From Bacteroidales bacterium (GTDB lineage Bacteria; Bacteroidota; Bacteroidia; Bacteroidales; FEN-979): a stretch of 64,000 nucleotides of DNA. How positions within the stretch are numbered: the stretch's first letter is position 1; every line of letters begins with the position of its first letter. The notes below the pieces were generated by a model, which was not told where the DNA came from, ran no database searches, and saw nothing but the letters and a program-made list of their open reading frames with translations. This document shows, piece after piece, positions 17,880 through 28,556 of this stretch. The DNA is taken from contig JACZJJ010000022.1 of assembly GCA_014860625.1 (NCBI GenBank), positions 1 through 64,000 of the forward strand, in the 5' to 3' direction. A program made the translations under genes and the position numbers.

Positions 17880-18673
17880 ACCGAATTGCAATCGTCACAG
17901 GCGCGTATGGTGCCATTGGCAAAGCCATCGTCCGGGGAATCGCAGAATACGGGATGGAGGTCATCCTGGTTGGGCGGGACGAAGCGAAGTTAAAGAAAAC
18001 CATTCAAGAGGTCATGGACCTATTCCCTGATGCCGCTTTGGGATATGCTGCTGTGGATCTATCACGCGAACGGGAGATCCAGGCATTCGCCGAAGCCTGG
18101 AAAGGACCTTTGCAAGTGCTGGTGAACAACGCTGCAAGTTGTCCCCGGGCCCGGACTGAAACACCTGAAGGAATCGAGATGCAGTGGGCAACCAATGTAC
18201 TTGGGTATTATTGGATGATCAGGTATCTCTCCCCCCATATGAAGGAACAGAAGGATGCCCGGATTGTCAACGTGGCGAGTTACTGGGCAGGTGGGTTAAC
18301 TTTCAGTGACCTTGAATTCAAGACAAGGTATTACGATAACGATGAATCCTACCGGCAATCGAAACAGGCAAACAGGATGCTGTCGGCCGGCTTCGCTACG
18401 AGGCTTAAAGGAGCCGGAACAGGAGTCAATGCATGCCATCCGGGCGATGTGGTTTCAAAAGTGAGCAGCGATCTGGGGTATGGTGGGAGTGACACTCCTG
18501 AACAGGGAGCCGACACCCCGGTTTGGCTGGCTACATCAACTGAAGCTGAGGGGAAAAGCGGTCACTATTTTGAACATAGGGAAAAACGGCATTGCCCCTT
18601 TATGAACGATACCAAAGGTGTTGAACAGTTGATGGAAATATGTGAAGGTTATTCGGAAAAAAAGGCCGTATAG
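17876..18673 (+). CDS. SDR family oxidoreductase
   Basis: 'IVTGAYGAIGKAIVRGIAEYGMEVILVGRD', 'LVNNAA', Yx3K 'YRQSK'. Confidence 0.88.
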   Translation: MNRIAIVTGAYGAIGKAIVRGIAEYGMEVILVGRDEAKLKKTIQEVMDLFPDAALGYAAVDLSREREIQAFAEAWKGPLQVLVNNAASCPRARTETPEGIEMQWATNVLGYYWMIRYLSPHMKEQKDARIVNVASYWAGGLTFSDLEFKTRYYDNDESYRQSKQANRMLSAGFATRLKGAGTGVNACHPGDVVSKVSSDLGYGGSDTPEQGADTPVWLATSTEAEGKSGHYFEHREKRHCPFMNDTKGVEQLMEICEGYSEKKAV

Positions 18674-19500
18674 GAGGTGATATACGTCCACTCTTCCGGC
18701 ACAGGAAATTTGTTCGCCGTTTGAAAAAGGCCCGAAATTCCCTCTTCTCTGAGAGAGAGATCAAAATGGGCAATCGCAATTCCAAGATCAATCCGCTGAA
18801 GGTCTACTGTTTTATAGGACTCTTTTACCACCTTATTCCGTGCAAGGAAAAAGTGAAACTGCTTTCCCTCCTTGATAATACGCCAGGGCTGGGCATTGTT
18901 GGCTGATGGGGCAATCCGGACCATTTCCAGGGCGTTGGCAAAGATGCCCGCCGCCTCCTTCGTCAATGGCTTGGAAAGCGTTCTGTCGAAAAAAAGTTCC
19001 GACCACTCTTTCCTGCTTTTCGAGCGTGCAAGATATTTAATCACTCTCTCCCTAAATCCCTGCTTTTCGCCAGGAAATCCGATGGGCGTTATTGCCGGGA
19101 TGATCTCCCCATCGTGAAATGTCGTGGTTTTGGCATACTCACTCCGGCGGAATGTACCGCCGATCCAACAGGTACCCAATCCCATCCGGGTGAACTGAAT
19201 TATTTTTCGCTCCAACACATAGCCGTAATCCTCCATGTTCAAATGAGCACCCTTGGTTACCGTTCCGGCGATGATATACCGTAGTCCACTGATAAAACCA
19301 TAGGTTCCCAGCTTTACTGGTTCGTTGCGGTAAGATTCGGAATCAATTAACCAAAACCGACACATGTTCCCAAAAGGACCCTCATTTTCGGTCGTCAGAA
19401 TATCAAAGATTTCTGACAACTTTTTGCCAGGGAGTTCATGGGATGAGTATTTTCTGATTGAAGTCCTTGCCTTGATCGCTTCGGTCGTATGACGATTCAT
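18649..19500 (-). CDS. Putative nitroreductase-family protein
   Basis: 'EAIKARTSIRKYSSHELPGKKL...GLGTCWIGGTFRRSEYAK...IAPSANNAQPWRI'. Confidence 0.75.
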   Translation of the reverse strand: MNRHTTEAIKARTSIRKYSSHELPGKKLSEIFDILTTENEGPFGNMCRFWLIDSESYRNEPVKLGTYGFISGLRYIIAGTVTKGAHLNMEDYGYVLERKIIQFTRMGLGTCWIGGTFRRSEYAKTTTFHDGEIIPAITPIGFPGEKQGFRERVIKYLARSKSRKEWSELFFDRTLSKPLTKEAAGIFANALEMVRIAPSANNAQPWRIIKEGKQFHFFLARNKVVKESYKTVDLQRIDLGIAIAHFDLSLREEGISGLFQTANKFPVPEEWTYITSYTAFFSE

Positions 19501-19536
19501 CTGAGTTGCCCTGATTGAAGTAGCAAATATACCAAA

Positions 19537-22500
19537 TTAGTATACGACGAGCTTCTTTATGCAGATGACATTCTCAGCCGCTACTCTGACAATGTATATC
19601 CCGGGAGTCCGTTTCGAAACATCCACCTGGTATTCATTGTTTCGGGATAGATTTTCGAAGGTTTCGCTGCTAACGACAGAGCCGCGGAGGTCTATCAGGT
19701 CGATACTGCCCCGGCCATCCATGGTTTGCGGCATCGTGATGTAAACTTTGTCGGATGTTGGATTGGGGAAGATATGAATCCCTTCAGAGGCCATTCCGTC
19801 TTCTTCAATACCTGCACATATGTTTACGTGGATAAACTTTTTTTTGTGCATGCTCTGTGTATGTTCTCCGTCGGAAATTGTCAGCATGACATCGTAAAGT
19901 CCGGAAACAGGATACTGCACAGTTGGATTCTTTTCTTCCGAGGTTTCGGGGACTCCTCCCGGAAATTCCCATTGCCAGGACGTTACATTGTCGAACGAGT
20001 CGTCGATGAACTGCACGCTGTGCCATTGACAGATATGGGTTGTATCAGCATGGAAATAGGGGAAGGGGCCATCGATGTTTACTTCCAGGAAGTCGAGATA
20101 CCGTTTGAATAAGATAGATTTTCGAGAAGGGGGTTCTCCATTGACGAGGTGGCCGAATTCCTTAAAGGTACCGATGGTTTTATAAACCGGTCCGGCATAG
20201 CCGAACTCTAGACATCTGGGAGGGTTATCCATATTGTTCATCAGGGAAAATCCGTCTCCTTTCGGGATGACTTCAAAGATCGCATATGGGGAGGATCCAA
20301 GATAGATGTAGTCCATCCCTTCAGTAATGGTTCCATCTACTCCCTCCATATCGTTGAAATAGTAAACGCTCACTCGTTGTGTTGAAAACCGGAACATCTC
20401 CTCAAGCATTTTTGCGGTCCCGTAATACCAGGAGGCATAGCTTTCCATGTATACATTACCTCCGTTGTTCAGGTAGTTGATCAGCTGATTGGTCTCTGTC
20501 GTTGAGAGAGCATAAGATCCGGGATAGGCTGTGCCCAGAATAAGGAAGGCGACAGGATACGTTGTCAAATTCTCAGGGATGGAGGAGAACTGGTCATATC
20601 CGACCTGCAGGCTGTCCATCAGGTGAGTCATCAGGGCCACTGATGTTGTGGAAGAGGTGAGGTTGATCAACGCTACAGGACGGCCTCCCATCGGAAGTGT
20701 GCAAGGATGAATGATCTCAATTGACGACCCATTGGATATCAACAATTCCAGGTTTGTCAAATGTCCGGGAGGTGTACTGCGCGAAGATCTCACTGTGAAT
20801 ATTGCATGATAGATAGCCTTTTTACCCAATGTACCTGCAGGAAGTGTGGGAGAGGAGAGGATCTCAAAGAACTCATCCTCTGAGGAAAGAGTGACGCTTA
20901 ATTCCTCAGCGGGGAGACTTCCCAGATTGGTAAGTGTGAATGCCAGATCGGCAGTCTCGCCGGCATCCAGCAATGCATTGACACCATCCTGAACTTCCAT
21001 ACCGGAAACCTTAAGTTCGATGGCAGATACATCCAGAAAAAACCGATACTCCCAGCTATCCCAACCAGAAGTTGCAACAATGCGACAAGGCAGGGAGGTC
21101 TGATCAGGGAGCTCAGATTGTACCATAAAGTTAAAAACATCCGAAAGTTCAATGGATTGACCAGCTGCTAACGTTGTGGTTGATACGGTACTGTCTGTAA
21201 TCATCAGCTCAGCCTCATTGCAGTAAAATTTCAGTGTGATCTCTCCCAGTTGATCAGGCGAGATATTGGTCACTTCAAGATTTAAAGAAGCGGGCTCCCC
21301 ATGCTGCAGATAGCCCGAATTACTAACTAACTCTTGCCTGATGGTCAATCCTGATGAGAGTTGGAAATGCTTTTCGGTACTCATTCTCTGCTCGTCGGTT
21401 ACTCGTACAGCAAGGTCATAGATGGTGCTTTCGTCGGCTCCGGAAATTGCAAGAAGTCCCTGGGGTGAGAGATCAACTGTTAAAGGTTTTGCAGGGGGGA
21501 CCCATTTAATGGAATTTCCATATTCGGCATCCAGGTCGAAGATGGGGTGAATCAGGGTATTTTGTTTCTCTCCGGAAGAGAGCCCACTCCAGACAATCAG
21601 GCTGTTTGGTTCCAGTACAGCAGGGCCGAAGCAGAACGATACTTCACCATTTGGGAAGAGGGTGGCACCAAACTCTACCCTTGTCTGTTGTTCATGACCA
21701 AGAAGAGAGAGTTGCCAGCGGAATCTCACAGAATCTGGAGAGGACGTCATCCATATTCCGTCACCATCAGACAAGCGAATCACAAAGTCCCATGAAAAGG
21801 CGGGAACGATGGCGGAGATATAACCAAACATGTCTGTGGCGCTGCAGAGATAGGGATAAGGGATATGCTCATCCGTAAAATGGATCATTCCGTAGGAGTT
21901 GACATAAATGGTATCAAAGAGATTTCCAAAAAAAGGAAATTCAAAGGGTAAAGCAACAGTTGCATATGGTTTCCCGGAGCTCTGCGGAGTAACCTGCTGG
22001 CCTTCAAAAGGATTGTATTCAGCGTTTTCTGTTATTTTTTGATAGGGTTGATGAAGAAGCCAGGAATAGGGTGATACTCCACCCTGAGATTGAAACTGTA
22101 CCGAATAATTTCCTGATGAGGTGAATGGTGGTAACTCCTCGTTCAGGATCACAGGGAGGTCACAGTCTGCAATGCCTGTAGCCGACAAAACCGTAGTTCC
22201 ATGGTGGTTAATTGTAGTTTCTGTTGGGTTGCAGGGAAAGATGTGGGTAGAGGCCCCGTAGTGGATAAAAGAGGCTTCATGAATTATTCCCTGACCTGAA
22301 TTCAAGGGGTCACGCTCCTCAATGATCAGGAAAAACCTGGCAGGAACACCTGGTTCAATATAACTCAGAAGCGGGGTTACATCTATCCCGAACTCCAGCC
22401 TGCTTTGTTCAAACACAGAATCAAATCCCTGCATGTAAAGTGGTCCGCCCTGATTCGAAAAAATAGTTGATTGCAACAGATTATCGGGATAAGCTGCCTC

Positions 22501-23610
22501 CAGATCATTGCTCACACCAGCCATGATATTCAGCTGATTCCGCCGGTTATGTTCCAGATCTATTTTTACCGTAAGAAGTGGGGTATAATCCGGATCTGGT
22601 TCAACGATATATACACAATTATTCCAAATACCTCCCTGCTCAAAGTTTGAGGCCATTGCATGGTAAAGCACATAAAAATAGCCTTCATCTGACCACCAGC
22701 CACCATAAGAGTTGGCCAGCCTGAAGCCGCCGATCTCCCAGTCGCGTGCATCCAGAGTGCCATCGCTGTTGATGTCGATATCGTTGGTATATTGACCATC
22801 CTGGTTCAGGTCGTAACGGATCGAGTCGTGATAGCCCACAATCGTCATCCCGTGCGTTGGATATTGATTCCAATCGGTCATCACGTATTTACCTGCTTCC
22901 GGTGTATTTTCAGGAAGGACAGCACCGTATCCGGATGGGCTGGAAGCTGTAAAACAAGCGATTCCTCCCGTAGAGGAGCCATCAAGGTGGTCAAAAAGAT
23001 ACTGCTTGACTGCTTGAATCCCTTCTGCCGAATTGACCGGGATAGCGTAAATATTTCGGATCCGGTTTTTCATGGCCCGGCAGTACTTATCGTATCCAGT
23101 GATCCATCCGTATTCCAGCTGAGCGGTATCCGGACCATAATCGGCATTTGTCATATGCCCCTGTTCCATCATGGCATGAAAACTATGCAGGAAGTTGACA
23201 CCAACATACCGTTCTCCCTCATTGAAAAAATGCCACATATAATGTGGAGGATATTTGTTCTCCAGGCTTTTCCCGTCAACATTCCGCAAACGGTTCATCT
23301 CATAAGCAAAGGTGTATGCCGAACCGCAATATTGCTGGCAGGCATAGTATCCATCCTGATCGAGGATGCCAGGGAACCACATGTATTGTGAATTGTCGAG
23401 CGAATCTGGAAGGTTCAGAGACAAGGCATCAGCAGGTACAGATAGTACCGGGAGGTGGGAGGCGACCACAGAATCGAAAGCCCTCTGACCGGGTTCAGGA
23501 GAGTAGAACTTCACCTGTCTGGGAATGTTTTGTGCGAAAATTGACGTGGCGATGAACATCAATAAACCGCTTGTCAAATAAACGTAACGACTATGTGTAG
23601 AAAGAGGCAT
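19537..23610 (-). CDS. Large secreted protein: papain-fold (C1-like) peptidase domain, CARDB-like repeats, Rossmann/GATase-like domain, PKD, T9SS type A sorting tail
   Basis: 'QQYCGSAYTFAYEMN', 'THGMTIVGYHD', 'LANSYGGWW'; PKD 'WQWEFPGGVPETSEEKNPTVQY'; tail 'IFPNPTSDKVYI...GIYIVRVAAENVICIKKLVVY'. Confidence 0.75.
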   Translation of the reverse strand: MPLSTHSRYVYLTSGLLMFIATSIFAQNIPRQVKFYSPEPGQRAFDSVVASHLPVLSVPADALSLNLPDSLDNSQYMWFPGILDQDGYYACQQYCGSAYTFAYEMNRLRNVDGKSLENKYPPHYMWHFFNEGERYVGVNFLHSFHAMMEQGHMTNADYGPDTAQLEYGWITGYDKYCRAMKNRIRNIYAIPVNSAEGIQAVKQYLFDHLDGSSTGGIACFTASSPSGYGAVLPENTPEAGKYVMTDWNQYPTHGMTIVGYHDSIRYDLNQDGQYTNDIDINSDGTLDARDWEIGGFRLANSYGGWWSDEGYFYVLYHAMASNFEQGGIWNNCVYIVEPDPDYTPLLTVKIDLEHNRRNQLNIMAGVSNDLEAAYPDNLLQSTIFSNQGGPLYMQGFDSVFEQSRLEFGIDVTPLLSYIEPGVPARFFLIIEERDPLNSGQGIIHEASFIHYGASTHIFPCNPTETTINHHGTTVLSATGIADCDLPVILNEELPPFTSSGNYSVQFQSQGGVSPYSWLLHQPYQKITENAEYNPFEGQQVTPQSSGKPYATVALPFEFPFFGNLFDTIYVNSYGMIHFTDEHIPYPYLCSATDMFGYISAIVPAFSWDFVIRLSDGDGIWMTSSPDSVRFRWQLSLLGHEQQTRVEFGATLFPNGEVSFCFGPAVLEPNSLIVWSGLSSGEKQNTLIHPIFDLDAEYGNSIKWVPPAKPLTVDLSPQGLLAISGADESTIYDLAVRVTDEQRMSTEKHFQLSSGLTIRQELVSNSGYLQHGEPASLNLEVTNISPDQLGEITLKFYCNEAELMITDSTVSTTTLAAGQSIELSDVFNFMVQSELPDQTSLPCRIVATSGWDSWEYRFFLDVSAIELKVSGMEVQDGVNALLDAGETADLAFTLTNLGSLPAEELSVTLSSEDEFFEILSSPTLPAGTLGKKAIYHAIFTVRSSRSTPPGHLTNLELLISNGSSIEIIHPCTLPMGGRPVALINLTSSTTSVALMTHLMDSLQVGYDQFSSIPENLTTYPVAFLILGTAYPGSYALSTTETNQLINYLNNGGNVYMESYASWYYGTAKMLEEMFRFSTQRVSVYYFNDMEGVDGTITEGMDYIYLGSSPYAIFEVIPKGDGFSLMNNMDNPPRCLEFGYAGPVYKTIGTFKEFGHLVNGEPPSRKSILFKRYLDFLEVNIDGPFPYFHADTTHICQWHSVQFIDDSFDNVTSWQWEFPGGVPETSEEKNPTVQYPVSGLYDVMLTISDGEHTQSMHKKKFIHVNICAGIEEDGMASEGIHIFPNPTSDKVYITMPQTMDGRGSIDLIDLRGSVVSSETFENLSRNNEYQVDVSKRTPGIYIVRVAAENVICIKKLVVY

Positions 23611-23760
23611 CTCGATTTGAATTTAAAAAGTATCTGTATATATGACAAGGCGATCTGGTGAAAAGTTGCTTTAAATTGTTAACTAAATATCCAACATAAT
23701 TAACCGAACGAATTTACGTTTTTTTACTTTTGCCAATTATCCATATATCTAAAAGATCAG

Positions 23761-24615
23761 ATGTTTCGTCGATTCGTGCTCCTTATTGCAACTGTATCGC
23801 TGATTTTGACAAATTATTCCTGTCATGAAGCAGATTCCCAGAGGGTGGCTGTCAATTGGTGGGATTCACTTCAAAAGGTGGAAGCTGATTCTCTGGCATT
23901 GGCACCGCTGGTACGGGAGCTGCAATATTTATTATCGAAAAACAGCATCGATCCCACAACTACCAGTTACCTGATCATTGACGATACGGAGGATAATCCT
24001 GTGGTATTGGCTGAGTATCGCTCAAACCAGTTGCTGATCCCGGCTTCGGTCCAAAAAATTCTCGTTACAGCCGCCGCCCTGGAAATACTGGGAGACAAAG
24101 CGAAAAAAGATGTTTACAGGTGCAATCTTCAGAGTCACAACGGGCTGGCTAATAAGTTATTGAAGGATATAGGCAAGAAGGTGTACGGTTCCCGCACCTA
24201 TTCCAACGGCATCAGGGCTGTACTAAATTTCTGGGAAAAAAAAGGGGTGGACATGACCGGTGTTCAGATGGCCGACGGCAGTGGTCGACGGTATGATAAT
24301 TTCCTGACCGCACGTCAGCTGGTTGATATCCTCTCTTACCAAACCACAGCACCGACTTTCGGAACTTTCTACAGCTCCCTTCCTCTGGCGGGCATCTCCG
24401 GCACATTGCGCAACACCCTTAAGGGAACCATCGCTGAGGGAAAGATACGGGCCAAAACGGGTACACTTGCTGCCGTTAAAACATTGACGGGGTATGCATC
24501 TACCGTTTCCGGGCGTAAGCTCATTTTTGCTATCATTGTAAATAATTACACGTGCCGAAATTCGACATTAAAGAAATATATGGATCGTGTACTTGTTGAA
24601 ATGATAAAGTTGTAA
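23761..24615 (+). CDS. Compact S13 (PBP4/DacB-like) D-alanyl-D-alanine carboxypeptidase lipoprotein
   Basis: SxxK 'PASVQK', SxN 'QSHN', KTG 'RAKTGTL'; lipobox-like 'LTNYSC'. Confidence 0.78.
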   Translation: MFRRFVLLIATVSLILTNYSCHEADSQRVAVNWWDSLQKVEADSLALAPLVRELQYLLSKNSIDPTTTSYLIIDDTEDNPVVLAEYRSNQLLIPASVQKILVTAAALEILGDKAKKDVYRCNLQSHNGLANKLLKDIGKKVYGSRTYSNGIRAVLNFWEKKGVDMTGVQMADGSGRRYDNFLTARQLVDILSYQTTAPTFGTFYSSLPLAGISGTLRNTLKGTIAEGKIRAKTGTLAAVKTLTGYASTVSGRKLIFAIIVNNYTCRNSTLKKYMDRVLVEMIKL

Positions 24616-24628
24616 GCCGAAAGAGGGA

Positions 24629-26422
24629 ATGATCATACCCGGAGTTATTGCTGTTGTGAAGATCTGGTTCAGGAGGCTTCCTGAATGGATGATTGAAAAG
24701 CTGGGAGATAACACCTTCCTGATTCTTGCCAGTATCGTGGTAGGGATCATCTCCGCACTGGCAGCTGTTGTCCTCAAAATCTTTGTGCGTTTCATGCATG
24801 GAGTTCCCGACTACTTCCTGAAGATTAATCACACGCCGTTCCTTTACCTTCTTTTTCCGCTTGTAGGTATCCTGCTGACGGTTCTTTTTGTTCAGCTGTT
24901 TTTGAAGGGGAATCTGGAAAGAGGGTTGGGAAGTATCATTTTCTCTATCCTGAGGAAGTCATCCTATGTTGATCGCAGCAAAACATACACACCCATTATC
25001 ACCAGCGGAATCACTGTTGGATTGGGTGGATCGGCCGGTTTGGAAGCGCCGATTGTAGCCAGTGCTTCAGCCATTGGTGCCAATATCGCTCAGGCTCTGC
25101 GGCTGGGTTATAAAGAACGGACCCTGTTGCTTGCATGCGGAGCGGCATCCGGAATTGCTGCCATCTTCAACAGCCCCATTGCAGGCGTGATCTTCGCGGT
25201 AGAAGTGCTGCTGATTGATCTGTCGGTTCCCCTCTTTATCCCCCTGTTAATTTCAACAGCCACAGCAACCATTCTCTCCAAACTTCTTTACTCAGGACAA
25301 CTCTTTTTCCTGATAACCACCGAATGGTTTTTACCGGCTTTGCCATACTATATCCTCCTGGGCATCCTTTGCGGTTTTGTGTCGGTCTATATGACACGAA
25401 CAACACTTCAGATTGAAGGGTGGTTTGATGCCCGAAAACAAACATGGACCAAGGCTTTGCTGGGAGGACTGGCACTCAGCCTGATGATTTTTCTTTTCCC
25501 GCCACTCTATGGTGAGGGATACACCACCATCACAAGTCTGTTAAATGGCAGCTACCAGGACATCGTTACTGAAAGTTTCCTTTTCTCCTGGGCCGAATCC
25601 CCCTGGGTACTGATTGCCTTTGGGGGAACCATCATCCTGATCAAAGTAATCGCCACATCGTTTACCCTGGGAGCAGGGGGAAATGGAGGAATTTTCGCCC
25701 CTTCACTGTTTACCGGGGCTATGACCGGCTTCACCCTTTCATTTGCCTTAAACACCCTTGGCATGACCCGGTTGCAGGTGTCTAATTTTGTTGCAGTGGG
25801 TATGGCTGGTATCATGGCCGGAGTGGTTCATGCACCACTGACTGCCATCTTCCTCATCGCTGAAATTACAGGGGGATATATGCTTTTCGTGCCGCTGATG
25901 ATCGTAGCGGCAATCTCCTTTTTTATCAGCAGGTACTTTGAACCCTATTCAATCTATACCAAGAACCTGACGAACAAAGGGTACCTGATGGCCGACAGCA
26001 AAGACAAGAATATCCTGAACCAACTTCGGCTTGATGATATGATCGAGACCGGATTCGTTGCGCTAAAGGCGCATGACAACCTTGGAACATTGATCAATGC
26101 ATTTACCGAGAGCCAGCGGAATATCTTTCCGGTTGTGGACGACAACAACCTTTTCATTGGCGTGGTCCATCTTGCCGAAGTCAAAAAGTTGATGTTCAGG
26201 ACGGAACTGTACAATGAAGTGACCATTTTTGAACTCACCAACAAAGAGATCATGACACTTGATGTCACAGAAGATGTGGCATCGGCCCTGATGAAGTTTG
26301 AAAATTCAGATCTTTGGAATATACCGGTGGTAGATAAAGGGAAGTACATTGGTTTCATCTCCCGCTCAAATATGCTCTCCTATTACAGAAAGATACTGAA
26401 GAAGTCGGCCACACTTTTTTGA
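24629..26422 (+). CDS. ClC-family chloride channel with C-terminal CBS pair
   Basis: 'GLGGSAGLEAPIVASASAIGANIAQAL', 'GAASGIAAIFNSPIAGVIFAVE', CBS-like C-terminus. Confidence 0.92.
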   Translation: MIIPGVIAVVKIWFRRLPEWMIEKLGDNTFLILASIVVGIISALAAVVLKIFVRFMHGVPDYFLKINHTPFLYLLFPLVGILLTVLFVQLFLKGNLERGLGSIIFSILRKSSYVDRSKTYTPIITSGITVGLGGSAGLEAPIVASASAIGANIAQALRLGYKERTLLLACGAASGIAAIFNSPIAGVIFAVEVLLIDLSVPLFIPLLISTATATILSKLLYSGQLFFLITTEWFLPALPYYILLGILCGFVSVYMTRTTLQIEGWFDARKQTWTKALLGGLALSLMIFLFPPLYGEGYTTITSLLNGSYQDIVTESFLFSWAESPWVLIAFGGTIILIKVIATSFTLGAGGNGGIFAPSLFTGAMTGFTLSFALNTLGMTRLQVSNFVAVGMAGIMAGVVHAPLTAIFLIAEITGGYMLFVPLMIVAAISFFISRYFEPYSIYTKNLTNKGYLMADSKDKNILNQLRLDDMIETGFVALKAHDNLGTLINAFTESQRNIFPVVDDNNLFIGVVHLAEVKKLMFRTELYNEVTIFELTNKEIMTLDVTEDVASALMKFENSDLWNIPVVDKGKYIGFISRSNMLSYYRKILKKSATLF

Positions 26423-26636
26423 TTTCCGAATAATTCGATTTTCGAATTGATAAGATTCAGTGCTTAACCCTATATCTGTTTTTAGGTAGGACCAAATCCT
26501 ACGATAAAAGAACCTTTGATGGGGAACATTGCGAGTTTGAACTCGAGTTCCGGATCAAGGAGTTGCGCGATCAGGTGAAGGAATTTAATTGATCAACAAG
26601 GAAGATATTCCGACAAACAGCATTTTTCACTATTTT

Positions 26637-26678
26637 GCTTCCCGCTTCCCGCTTCCCGCTTCCCGCTACCTTCCCCTA
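26637..26678. repeat. Heptamer array; on minus TAGGGGA-AGGTAGC-(GGGAAGC)4, beginning at the ABC-transporter stop codon
   Basis: Six units in strict 7-bp phase. Confidence 0.92.
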
Positions 26679-28499
26679 TACAAACGTTTGCAAATCAAAC
26701 AGCTTCCTGTATACGCCGTTTCGTGCGTGAAGCTCGGCGTGTGATCCCCGCTCTACCAGGTTGCCACTTTGAAGTACGATGATCTGGTGGGCATGCTGGA
26801 TGGTGGAAAGACGGTGGGCAATCACGATAGAGGTACGATTCTTCATCAGGTTCTCAAGAGCCTGTTGCACCAGCCGTTCCGATTCGGTATCCAGCGCTGA
26901 AGTGGCTTCATCGAGGATGAGGATGGGCGGGTTTTTCAGGACGGCACGGGCAATGCTCAGACGCTGTCGCTGACCGCCTGAAAGTTTGATGCCACGGTCA
27001 CCAATGTTGGTGTAATAGCCTTCCGGCATCCGGATGATAAATTCGTGGGCATTCGCTACTTTGGCTGCTGAGATGACCTCCTCCTCGCTGGTGTTCTCTT
27101 TCCCGAAGGCGATATTGTTGAACACGGTATCGTTGAACAGTATGGTCTCCTGAGATACAATCCCCATCAGCCCCCTCAGGTCGTCAATGATCATATCGCG
27201 GATCGGGATCCCGTCGATGCGGAGTTCGCCATCTGCAATGTCGTAAAATCGGGGAAGCAGATCCACCAGGGTAGATTTGCCACCTCCGGAGGGGCCAACA
27301 ACCGCGATTGTCTTTCCCTTTTCAATCACCAGGTTGATGTGGCTTAGCACCGGTTCGGCAACGTACCGGAAAGAGACATCCGCGTATTCAATCCGGTCGG
27401 TAAACTCTTTCTTTGGAATTGCATTCACCTTCTCTTCAATGATCTCAGGCTCATCCAGCACCTGTTTGATCCTGTCCATCGAAGCAGCCCCTTTCTGAAC
27501 ATTGTAATAGGCTTGCGTGATTGATTTTGCAGGAGGAATTACCTGTGAGAAGATGGTGATGTAGACCAGAAACACGGCGGCATCCAGGCTATGTTCGGGA
27601 GCCATCACCAACCTTCCGCCATACCATAAGAGGATGGTCAATACCACAGCACTCAGGAATTCACTCAACGGAGAGGCGAGATCCCGTTTACGATAGAGCC
27701 TGACCATGATCCTGAAAAAGTGATTGTTCGTCTCTTTGAAGCGGTTATCCGCAAAGTTAATAGCGCTGAAGGCCTTGATGATCCGAAGGCCGGAGATGGT
27801 CTCCTCGATTACTGCAAGGAGTTCCCCCATCTTTTTTTGTCCTTTGGCGGAGGTACGTTTCAGGCTTTTTCCAATCCGTCCGATGATTAACCCGCTAACC
27901 GGGAGGAGGATCATGACAAAAATAGTCAGTTGCGGACTGATCACAAACAGGGTTACAACAAAAACGATGATCTGGATCGGATCCCGGAAGATCATCTCCA
28001 GGGAGCTCATGATCGAAATTTCCACCTCCTGCACATCGGCCGTCATCCTGGAAATGATATCTCCTTTTCGTTGTTCGGAATAGTAACCGAGTGGAAGGAT
28101 CAGGATTTTCTTGTAGAGGTCGTCGCGGAGGTCTTTCACAACCCCGTTACGAACCACTGCCAGGAAAAACATTGCCAGGTAGCGGAAAAGGTTTCGGAAA
28201 AAGAAAAGCACAATGATAGCAACCCCGATATATACCAGCACCTCGTCTTCACCATAGTTCCGGATAAGCTGGCCGAAGAAATGGTAGAAGTTCTCCTTAA
28301 GTGAGTCCATGTTGGTCCAGATCAGCGGACCGGCTGTTTCAGGAATCTCAGCCGTTTTGAACAACATCTGGAGGATCGGGATAAAGAGTGCGAAGGAGAC
28401 AAGCGAAAATAAAATAGAGAGGATATTGAACAACGCGTTCAGAGCTGCAAAGAGCCAGTAATTGCGAATGTAGTGGAAGATTTTAATGAGGCTTTTCAT
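26676..28499 (-). CDS. ABC transporter, ATP-binding/permease (MsbA-like lipid exporter family)
   Basis: 'VGPSGGGKSTLVDLLPRFYD', 'LSGGQRQRLSIARAVLKNPPILILDEATSALD'. Confidence 0.9.
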   Translation of the reverse strand: MKSLIKIFHYIRNYWLFAALNALFNILSILFSLVSFALFIPILQMLFKTAEIPETAGPLIWTNMDSLKENFYHFFGQLIRNYGEDEVLVYIGVAIIVLFFFRNLFRYLAMFFLAVVRNGVVKDLRDDLYKKILILPLGYYSEQRKGDIISRMTADVQEVEISIMSSLEMIFRDPIQIIVFVVTLFVISPQLTIFVMILLPVSGLIIGRIGKSLKRTSAKGQKKMGELLAVIEETISGLRIIKAFSAINFADNRFKETNNHFFRIMVRLYRKRDLASPLSEFLSAVVLTILLWYGGRLVMAPEHSLDAAVFLVYITIFSQVIPPAKSITQAYYNVQKGAASMDRIKQVLDEPEIIEEKVNAIPKKEFTDRIEYADVSFRYVAEPVLSHINLVIEKGKTIAVVGPSGGGKSTLVDLLPRFYDIADGELRIDGIPIRDMIIDDLRGLMGIVSQETILFNDTVFNNIAFGKENTSEEEVISAAKVANAHEFIIRMPEGYYTNIGDRGIKLSGGQRQRLSIARAVLKNPPILILDEATSALDTESERLVQQALENLMKNRTSIVIAHRLSTIQHAHQIIVLQSGNLVERGSHAELHARNGVYRKLFDLQTFV

Positions 28500-28556
28500 T
28501 GTCGCAAAGTTAGAATAATTGATGGATAACTCAGTAACATAACGTAACTTTGCGAG

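Noticed and set aside
24629-26422. ClC with CBS domains as a fusion novelty
   Set aside because: CBS-containing ClC proteins are common.
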